Positions 1 through 4,900 of a stretch of 7,919 nucleotides of DNA are shown piece by piece. Numbering within the stretch: the stretch's first letter is position 1; every line of letters starts with the position of its first letter. The stretch lies in NCBI GenBank assembly GCA_016283945.1, contig JAEENW010000057.1:1-7919 (forward strand), in the 5' to 3' direction. The notes beneath the pieces are model-generated. The model did no database searches, was not told where the DNA came from, and saw nothing but the letters and a program-made list of their open reading frames with translations. The stretch comes from Bacillota bacterium. GTDB taxonomy: Bacteria > Bacillota > Clostridia > Peptostreptococcales > Anaerovoracaceae. A program made the translations under genes and the position numbers.

Positions 1-60
1 GACGGTTCTCTTTTTTAATTTGCTAACAGACGGACTGACCCTGCATCTTTTGGACTGCGG

Positions 61-78
61 AAAAACCCGCGCGGATCA
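61..78 (-). terminator. Weak possible terminator after the ferredoxin-rubrerythrin gene
   Basis: Directly at the stop codon the transcript reads AUCC-GCGC-GGGU followed by a run of U. This is a very short GC-rich hairpin, about four pairs including one G-U pair, with a U tract. It is in the right place to end the cassette, but the stem is short and other pairings are possible. The rest of positions 1-75 holds no gene and no other convincing structure. Confidence 0.25.
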
Positions 79-732
79 GTAATTTTCTTTTCTCACTTCA
101 AAGTATGCCTGCGGATGACTGCATACGGGGCAGACCTCCGGCGCAGAAGTGCCAACTACCACATGACCGCAGTTGCGGCACTCCCACATGACGACGCCGC
201 TCTTCCTGAATACCTCCATGGTCTCGATATTCCTGAGCAGCGCGCGGTATCTCTCCTCGTGCATCTTTTCAATGGCAGCGACGCCGCGGAACTGAGCGGC
301 AAGGGCGGAAAAGCCCTCTTCTTCAGCCTCTGCGGCCATTCTTTCGTACATATCGGTCCACTCCGCGTTTTCACCCTCCGCGGCATGGAGCAGATTCTCC
401 GGAGTGTCGCCGAGCTCGCCAAGCGCCTTGAACCAGAGCTTCGCGTGCTCTTTCTCATTGTCCGCGGTCTGAAGGAACAGCGCCGCTATCTGCTCGTAGC
501 CCGCCTTCTTCGCGACGGAAGCAAAGTACGTATATTTGTTCCTCGCCTGGGACTCACCCGCGAAGGCCTCCCACAGGTTCTTTTCCGTTTTGGTCCCGGA
601 ATACGGATTCTTCTTCACTTCTTCTTCGGCCTTTTTGAACTTTTCGGCCGGCTGCCTGCATACCGGGCACTGCGCCGGCGGCTGCTCGCCTTCATGAACG
701 TGTCCGCATACTGTGCATATCCATTTGGTCAT
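76..732 (-). CDS. Possible separately translated rubrerythrin (internal start, same frame)
   Basis: Within the fusion frame, the Met codon at 732 begins exactly at the N-terminal rubredoxin (MTKWICTVCG). AGGAG stands 8 bases before it. Starting here gives 218 aa: rubredoxin, diiron domain, rubredoxin, a complete rubrerythrin by itself. The eight residues just before it (AERKGEAE) are low-complexity and are encoded by the purine-rich stretch containing the ribosome site, as if an intergenic spacer were being read through. Either two products are made from one frame, or an ancestral ferredoxin gene and rubrerythrin gene fused by loss of a stop codon. A sequencing error that removed a stop is also possible. 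This is an alternative reading, not a separate locus. Confidence 0.45.
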   Translation of the reverse strand: MTKWICTVCGHVHEGEQPPAQCPVCRQPAEKFKKAEEEVKKNPYSGTKTEKNLWEAFAGESQARNKYTYFASVAKKAGYEQIAALFLQTADNEKEHAKLWFKALGELGDTPENLLHAAEGENAEWTDMYERMAAEAEEEGFSALAAQFRGVAAIEKMHEERYRALLRNIETMEVFRKSGVVMWECRNCGHVVVGTSAPEVCPVCSHPQAYFEVRKENY

Positions 733-1257
733 TTCCGCTTCTCCTTTCCGCTCCGCTTTCTTTTCGTTGTTCGGTACAGCTCTCAATATTTTAGCCACAA
801 TCTCTGACGGGAAATCGGGAGAAGGAGGATCGGCGATCAGCTTCTCCAGCAGTTCGTGAGTGTTGCCGCTCTGAGGCAGCATGAAGCCCGCCTCGCGCAT
901 TATATCCTCCGCCACAAGGCGTTCAGATCTGGCCACCGCCTGCATCAGTCGGTAAAGGCCGTCCCTGTCCGTCCCTTCCGCGATCTGCAGGGCGGCTTTT
1001 TCCTCGTCCGCCTTTTTCTGCGCGAGGCCGCTGAGGACGTTCTTGACTGGATCCGTCTTCGGCTGCTGAGGCGGCAGCTCCACCGGGATCAGGCTGATGG
1101 CGCCGCTCGGGCACGCCTCGGCACATACGCCGCAGCCGATGCACTTATCGGCGTCGATGACGCTGTTCTCGGTATCCGTCGCTCCCGTAGGGCACACATA
1201 GAGGCAGAGGCAGTCCTTGGTGCACAGTCTCAGGTTTCTTACCGCGATCTTCTTCAT
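76..1257 (-). CDS. Ferredoxin-rubrerythrin fusion with two rubredoxin domains
   Basis: Probable peroxide reductase fused to its own electron carrier, cytoplasmic. Numbered from the Met at 1257 (393 aa): residues 10-55 are a two-cluster ferredoxin (Cys12, 16, 18, 22, then Cys39, 42, 45, 49); 65-165 is a helical stretch I do not recognise; 179-205 is a rubredoxin knuckle (Cys181/184/197/200); 220-345 is a ferritin-like diiron domain with all usual rubrerythrin ligands (Glu235, Glu268xxHis271, Glu296, Glu299, Glu330xxHis333); 358-385 is a second rubredoxin (Cys360/363/376/379). The ferritin-like and last domains match classical rubrerythrin closely (AGESQARNKY, NEKEHAK). Classical rubrerythrins are about 190 aa, so this is twice as long. 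The start at 1257 is chosen because GGAGG lies 8 bases upstream; the ATG at 1263 overlaps the previous stop but has only 2 bases of spacing. Diiron peroxidase identity is secure; the electron path is inferred. Confidence 0.9.
   Translation of the reverse strand: MKKIAVRNLRLCTKDCLCLYVCPTGATDTENSVIDADKCIGCGVCAEACPSGAISLIPVELPPQQPKTDPVKNVLSGLAQKKADEEKAALQIAEGTDRDGLYRLMQAVARSERLVAEDIMREAGFMLPQSGNTHELLEKLIADPPSPDFPSEIVAKILRAVPNNEKKAERKGEAEMTKWICTVCGHVHEGEQPPAQCPVCRQPAEKFKKAEEEVKKNPYSGTKTEKNLWEAFAGESQARNKYTYFASVAKKAGYEQIAALFLQTADNEKEHAKLWFKALGELGDTPENLLHAAEGENAEWTDMYERMAAEAEEEGFSALAAQFRGVAAIEKMHEERYRALLRNIETMEVFRKSGVVMWECRNCGHVVVGTSAPEVCPVCSHPQAYFEVRKENY
741..745 (-). promoter_or_regulatory. Internal ribosome binding site at the fusion boundary
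   Basis: AGGAG lies on the minus strand, 8 bases before the in-frame ATG at 732-730. Its spacing is as good as that of the true gene starts in this window (7 to 9 bases before the nitroreductase, desulfoferrodoxin and potB starts). It sits inside the coding frame of the fusion, exactly between the ferredoxin half and the rubrerythrin half. Confidence 0.6.
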
Positions 1258-1259
1258 CG

Positions 1260-1892
1260 TCATGCCCTCCCTTCGATCTTCTCAAACTTCCACGCGGGGA
1301 CCTTGCATACCGGGCAGAGCTCGGGAGCTTTATCGCCGACGTAGACAAAACCGCAGGTCGAGCAGACCCAGACGCCTGTACCGGCAAGCATATCCTCGCC
1401 CTCCTCCAGGTAGCGGCTGACCAGAGAGTAAAGCATCCTCGTGACCTTTTCTCCCCAGACGCAGATCCTGGCGGCGCCTCTGTCAGAGGCAGCGTCCGCA
1501 GCCGCGCGAACGCCCGCGTACTGATCGATATCGCTCCGCAGCGCGTCAGCGAGCTTTTCGACGGAGGGCTCATCCACCGCCGGAGCCGACGCGGCAAAAT
1601 AGTCCGCAAGCTCCCTGAAGAGCTCCGCCTCCTCAAGCCTGTACTGCTTTTCGCAGCCCCTCGCGAGGTTTGAGCAGAGCGCGGCAAGCTGGCCGGCGGA
1701 AAGCTCCTTCATGTCGCCTTCAATGACCTGTGCAGGCGCTTCCGGGGTCTCCGCCTTTGCGGCTTCCGGCTTGAAATCTGATCTGGCAGCCCCGCAAAGC
1801 GGGCACTTCCATGAAGCGGGCAGCTCCGCGAACGGGAGCTTTTCCTTCGCTTCATCGTACACATATCCGCAGATCTGGCATATGTATCTCAT
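1260..1892 (-). CDS. Two-rubredoxin protein with degenerate ferritin-like middle
   Basis: Iron electron-transfer protein of 210 aa, probably cytoplasmic. An N-terminal rubredoxin-like domain (residues 3-42; Cys5/8/30/33, LPASWKCPLCG) is shorter than classical rubredoxin between its two knuckles. An Ala/Glu/Pro-rich linker (43-60) leads to a helical region (62-168) and a C-terminal rubrerythrin-type rubredoxin (175-205; Cys177/180/193/196). The helical region resembles the rubrerythrin diiron fold: EEAELFRELADYF looks like its second helix, and GEKVTRMLY stands where rubrerythrin has EKxHxxxY. The iron-binding His is Thr151 and the other ExxH is absent, so a working diiron site is unlikely. 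It lies between superoxide reductase and rubrerythrin and overlaps the ATG at 1263, which suggests an electron carrier for its neighbours. Start supported by GGGGG 6 bases upstream. No specific family name recognised. Confidence 0.85.
   Translation of the reverse strand: MRYICQICGYVYDEAKEKLPFAELPASWKCPLCGAARSDFKPEAAKAETPEAPAQVIEGDMKELSAGQLAALCSNLARGCEKQYRLEEAELFRELADYFAASAPAVDEPSVEKLADALRSDIDQYAGVRAAADAASDRGAARICVWGEKVTRMLYSLVSRYLEEGEDMLAGTGVWVCSTCGFVYVGDKAPELCPVCKVPAWKFEKIEGRA
1266..1270 (-). promoter_or_regulatory. Ribosome binding site that decides the fusion gene's start
   Basis: GGAGG on the minus strand is only 2 bases from the ATG at 1263 but 8 bases from the ATG at 1257. The second ATG is therefore the likely start, leaving MT off the longer reading. 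The site lies inside the end of the preceding gene, so translation of the two genes is probably coupled. Confidence 0.6.
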
Positions 1893-1923
1893 ACGGTTCC
1901 CCCTTTCAGTACGTCCGCTCCGC

Positions 1924-2298
1924 TTAAGCCTTCCAGAGAGAATGCAGGTTGCAGTAAGCGAATACCGCTTCGACCTCGTCTCCCTCGCAGATGGAGAAGC
2001 ATGCCTTGGGCTCCTCGCCGGGCTTGAGCTCTCTGCGCTGATAACCGTACTTCGTCTGAACGGAGATCCATTCGATGTAATGCTCGGGCAGCATGGGATG
2101 CTCGACAGAACCGACCGCGACGAACACTTTGCCGTCCTTCACTTCATATACAGGAACGTGTTTTTCCAAAGACGCGTCGGTCGTGCCGGGGACGATCTCC
2201 TGCATCACCTCCCCGCAGCATACCACGGGGACTCCGGTGCCCTTCACGATCTCAATGATCTGGCCGCATTTCGCGCAGCGGTAATACCTGATTTTCAT
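1924..2298 (-). CDS. dfx: Desulfoferrodoxin (two-iron superoxide reductase)
   Basis: Reduces superoxide to hydrogen peroxide without making oxygen, using electrons usually supplied by rubredoxin; cytoplasmic. At 124 aa it has the usual two-iron length. The N-terminal desulforedoxin centre has Cys8, Cys11, Cys27 and Cys28 (CxxC then CC). The catalytic centre has His47, His67, His73, Cys116 and His119 in the motifs EKHVP, EHPM, EHYIEW and YCNLH. Glu45 and Lys46 match the conserved Glu-Lys pair next to the active iron, so every expected ligand is present. The ATG has AGGAGG 8 bases upstream. It leads the oxygen-defence cassette; the next gene starts 31 bases after its stop. It uses more AAA and GAA codons than the genes upstream, perhaps because of high expression. 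Confidence 0.97.
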   Translation of the reverse strand: MKIRYYRCAKCGQIIEIVKGTGVPVVCCGEVMQEIVPGTTDASLEKHVPVYEVKDGKVFVAVGSVEHPMLPEHYIEWISVQTKYGYQRRELKPGEEPKACFSICEGDEVEAVFAYCNLHSLWKA

Positions 2299-2357
2299 GA
2301 CTGTTCCCTCCTTTTTAGAACACTGTTAAACGGCAGGCTGCAGTACGGTCCGCAAAG
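2299..2357 (-). promoter_or_regulatory. Candidate leader/promoter region of the oxygen-defence cassette
   Basis: This is the longest gene-free stretch in the window together with the adjoining hairpin, and the likely place for a cassette promoter. It holds AGGAGG at 2307-2312 for dfx, a short near-palindrome AACA-G-TGTT at 2319-2327, and a second AACAGT at 2300-2305. I see no clear -35/-10 pair and no PerR-like box, so transcription could also come from upstream. Confidence 0.3.
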
Positions 2358-2377
2358 CGCCGCTCAGGCGCGCGGCG
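2358..2377 (-). terminator. Hairpin after the membrane protein gene, possible weak terminator
   Basis: CGCCGC and GCGGCG form a perfect six-pair GC stem around an 8-base loop, one base after the stop codon. It is followed only by CTTTGCG, so there is no proper T tract. It could be a weak terminator or an mRNA-stabilising stem separating the upstream genes from the dfx cassette. Confidence 0.35.
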
Positions 2378-2378
2378 T

Positions 2379-2915
2379 TTATTTCATCAGCCTGTGCCTC
2401 CACTTCCCGTGCCACTGATAGCGCACAGCGTAGAAGGCCTTGCTTATGAAGAGGAATATCGCGAAGCCCGCGATGGCGATGGCCGCGTAGCCGTACATCA
2501 TCTCCTCGGGAACGTTCTCGGAGAAGCCCATGAGCTTCGCCATGATCCCGTAGACCGTGCCGATGATGGCGGCGTAGATGACCAGCTTGACGAGGATCTG
2601 CGCCAGCTTGCTGTCGATCAGGCTGATGAAGGTCTCGGCGACCGGGTACCAGCCGTAGCAGAGGTAGAACACGGCGAGCTCCCTGTCCGGAAGCACCATG
2701 AGCCCAAGCGCAGCGACCGCGGCGTAGCAGACCAGCGCCGTCTTCGCGTCGTACTCGTCCACTATGGGGATCAGAAGCAGGGAGGCGACGAAAGGCCCCC
2801 CGTAGGCTCCAACCCCTATGAGCGAGAACAGGAACATTATGACTATAGCCAGAGCGCTGAAGATCCCGCAGATCGCCATGCGCTTTCCGGCTTTTTTCGG
2901 ATCGGTGCGCGCCAT
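2379..2915 (-). CDS. Six-helix membrane protein of unknown function
   Basis: Integral membrane protein of 178 aa, function not assigned. Hydrophobic segments lie near residues 13-35, 40-52, 58-76, 81-100, 107-128 and 140-163, with basic ends (KKAGKR before the first, WHGKWRHRLMK at the tail). The opening MAICGIFSALAIVIMFL looks like the first helix of ECF-transporter S components. The motif LPxxxxAxxYxxYGxYP at 75-91 recalls a family of small uncharacterised Clostridia membrane proteins I have seen; both are impressions, not proof. It starts one base after the nitroreductase stop, with no clear ribosome site, so translation is probably coupled to that gene. An S-component-like vitamin or metabolite transporter is possible but unsupported without an energising module nearby. 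Confidence 0.8.
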   Translation of the reverse strand: MARTDPKKAGKRMAICGIFSALAIVIMFLFSLIGVGAYGGPFVASLLLIPIVDEYDAKTALVCYAAVAALGLMVLPDRELAVFYLCYGWYPVAETFISLIDSKLAQILVKLVIYAAIIGTVYGIMAKLMGFSENVPEEMMYGYAAIAIAGFAIFLFISKAFYAVRYQWHGKWRHRLMK

Positions 2916-2916
2916 C

Positions 2917-3441
2917 TTAGAGTATGGTCACCGTCTCCATGGAGTCGCGGAGGCTGTAGTGATTGGCGGAGGGCTGGACTCCCTCGGCGGGATAGCCGAT
3001 GGGAAGGAGCGCGCAGACCTGCTCGTTGGCGGGCAGCCCGAGGATATCGTGGACCTTCTTCCTGCTGAAGGCGCCGACCCAGCAGGAGCCCACTCCGAGG
3101 TCGGCGGCCTCGAGCATCATGTGGGTGCAGACTATGGTCGCGTCCATCTCGGCGAAGTTGAAGCCCTCGTACTGCAGGTCCTCGGTGCCCTTCGCGCCGC
3201 GGGTCTCGTCGTAGGCGACGACTATGCAGCTGGGAGCGCCGTAGATGCAGCGGCATACCGCGTTGATCTTGCGCATAGCGTCCTCGCTGGCGAGCAGATA
3301 GATCCTCTGCGGCTGGCAGTTCTTTGCGGTTGGAGCGATCCTGCCGGCCTGCAGGATCTGCTCGAGCTTCTCGCCCTCGATGGGCTTGTCGCTGAACTTG
3401 CGCACGGAGAAGCGTGAAGAAGCGAGTTCCATGAATGACAT
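2917..3441 (-). CDS. Nitroreductase-family FMN oxidoreductase
   Basis: Small flavoprotein of 174 aa, near the usual size for compact nitroreductases, cytoplasmic. It should bind FMN and use NAD(P)H or another donor to reduce quinones, nitro compounds or flavins. FMN-binding signatures: RFSVRKF (residues 10-16), the APTAKNCQPQ loop (36-45) and GVGSCWVGAF (116-125), with a late PIGYPAEG (148-155). These match the family well; the substrate cannot be read from sequence. It has nine cysteines, many for its size. The start is secure: AGGAGG lies 7 bases before the ATG. It is followed after one base by a membrane protein gene, so the two form a translationally linked pair. A 60-base gap with a hairpin separates it from the MATE gene upstream. 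Confidence 0.92.
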   Translation of the reverse strand: MSFMELASSRFSVRKFSDKPIEGEKLEQILQAGRIAPTAKNCQPQRIYLLASEDAMRKINAVCRCIYGAPSCIVVAYDETRGAKGTEDLQYEGFNFAEMDATIVCTHMMLEAADLGVGSCWVGAFSRKKVHDILGLPANEQVCALLPIGYPAEGVQPSANHYSLRDSMETVTIL

Positions 3442-3469
3442 TTCTTTACCTCCTGAATCGATGCAGTAT

Positions 3470-3499
3470 CATGTCCGGGGCGCTTACCGCGCCCCCATG
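3470..3499 (-). other. GC-rich hairpin between MATE and nitroreductase genes
   Basis: GGGGCGC (3489-3495 read on the minus strand) pairs with GCGCCCC (3477-3483) across a 5-base loop. CATG on each side (3470-3473 and 3496-3499) can extend the stem past a 3-base bulge. No T run follows, so it is a poor intrinsic terminator. It may be a processing or mRNA-stability element that sets different levels for the genes on either side. Confidence 0.4.
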
Positions 3500-3501
3500 T
3501 C

Positions 3502-4875
3502 TTAAACCAGATTGTTGACCCATGCCCTCTTCTTCACCAGCACGGCGCCTATGATCAGCTTGATGAAATAGGTCCCGTAGACCAGGGCGTACATCGGCAC
3601 GATGGGCACCGCGGTGTAGTGGCCGAGGAAATAGGCTATGGGCACGTTGAACACCCAGGTCGATACGCTGTCGAAGAGGAAGACTATCACGGTCTTCCCT
3701 CCCGAGCGCATGGTGAAGTAGCAGGCCATGGTCATGGCCTCTACGGGCATCAGCAGCGCTATCACGCGGATCAGGTCGCGGGCTATGCCCTTGACCATGA
3801 CGGTGGTGTTGTAGAGCTCCGGCACTATGGGAGCGACCGCGTACATCACAGCGGCTATGCCCAGGGTCAGAAGCCCCGTGAAGACTATCATCTTGCGGTC
3901 CTCGTCGACCGCCCTCTCCAGATCGCCGAAGCCGAGGATCTGCCCGACCATGATCGAGATGGCCGTGCCCATGGCGAAGTAGCCGGTCGAGAAGAGGTTG
4001 TTGACCGTGTTGGCTATGTTCAGCGCGGAGACGACCTCGATGCCCCTGAGGGACATGCACTGGTTTAGCAGGGTCGTTCCCGCGGCCCAGAGCAGCTCGT
4101 TCGCGAACATCGGGGCGCTCATGACGGCGACCTCCCTGACCAGCTTCCCGGGCACGGTGAAGCGCCTGTAGATGCCCTTTATGAAGGGCTCGCGCTCCGC
4201 GTGAGTGTGCGTCCAGCCCGCGAGTATGGCGAGCTCCACGAACCTGGAGGCGACGGTGGCGATAGCCGCGCCTCTGATCCCGAGGGCGGGCGCTCCGAAC
4301 TTTCCGTAGATCAGGGTGTAGTTCCCGATGAGGTTGACGAAGACGGCGCTTACGCCGGATATCATCGGGACGCGGGTCTCCCCGGTCTCCCTCAGGGTGC
4401 CTGAGTAGGTCTGCGACAGCGCGAAGGGAACGATCTGGATCAGTATGATCGCGAGATACTGCATCGCGTAGGCGTGCGTCGCCGCGAGGTCAAGGCCGCC
4501 CTCCCCCTCGTGCAGGAAGAGGTCAATGAGCGACGGACCGGCTCCCAGGAAGACCGCGAAGGCCAGGGACACCACTATGAGGTTGCCCCAGAGCTTGATC
4601 CTGAAGCTGTCCGCTACGCCCTCACTGTCGCCCTTGCCGTGGAACTGCGCGGCGTAGATGCCGGCTCCCGCCTGCATCCCGAACACCGTTATGTTGAACA
4701 CGAAGAGCAGCTGGTTGACTATCGCCACGCCGCTCATGGGCTCCGTGCCGACCTGCCCGACCATGATGTTGTCGAGCAGGCTCACGAAGTTGGTTATTAC
4801 GTTTTGAATGAGTATGGGGACCATGACGGCGAATACCCGCCCGTAGAATTTTCTGTCCCCGAAATACCGGTTCAC
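3502..4875 (-). CDS. MATE-family multidrug/metabolite efflux protein
   Basis: Cation-coupled exporter of the MATE family in the cytoplasmic membrane; substrate unknown. At 457 aa it has the usual length, with about twelve membrane helices in two similar halves. Family features: Pro20 and LLDNIMVGQVG (33-43) in the first helices, ETRVPM (166-171), the APALGIRGAAIAT loop (195-207), and in the second half the matching MVGQILGFGDLERA (309-322). The initiation codon is GTG; AGGAG lies 9 bases upstream, just after the potD stop. The 25-base gap suggests it is the last gene of the polyamine importer operon. This could mean export of a polyamine or other amine, or only shared control. Close relatives cannot be distinguished by eye. 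Confidence 0.95.
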   Translation of the reverse strand: MNRYFGDRKFYGRVFAVMVPILIQNVITNFVSLLDNIMVGQVGTEPMSGVAIVNQLLFVFNITVFGMQAGAGIYAAQFHGKGDSEGVADSFRIKLWGNLIVVSLAFAVFLGAGPSLIDLFLHEGEGGLDLAATHAYAMQYLAIILIQIVPFALSQTYSGTLRETGETRVPMISGVSAVFVNLIGNYTLIYGKFGAPALGIRGAAIATVASRFVELAILAGWTHTHAEREPFIKGIYRRFTVPGKLVREVAVMSAPMFANELLWAAGTTLLNQCMSLRGIEVVSALNIANTVNNLFSTGYFAMGTAISIMVGQILGFGDLERAVDEDRKMIVFTGLLTLGIAAVMYAVAPIVPELYNTTVMVKGIARDLIRVIALLMPVEAMTMACYFTMRSGGKTVIVFLFDSVSTWVFNVPIAYFLGHYTAVPIVPMYALVYGTYFIKLIIGAVLVKKRAWVNNLV

Positions 4876-4900
4876 CGGTCCTTACTCCTTTCTTTAACGG

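Noticed and set aside
1..60. Repeated GGACTG and a T-rich run near the window edge as a possible regulatory element or convergent terminator
   Set aside because: The two GGACTG copies are short and the T run has no preceding stem in either direction; chance is a sufficient explanation.
115..807. Plus-strand open frame of 230 codons opposite the rubrerythrin half
   Set aside because: Its Arg/Leu-rich translation has no motif, and the opposite strand carries fully conserved diiron and rubredoxin ligands.
2299..2378. PerR or Fur operator before dfx
   Set aside because: No AT-rich inverted repeat of the expected form is present.
3446..4060. Second minus-strand frame inside the MATE gene
   Set aside because: Its His/Arg/Gly-rich translation is a frame shadow of the well-matched MATE protein.
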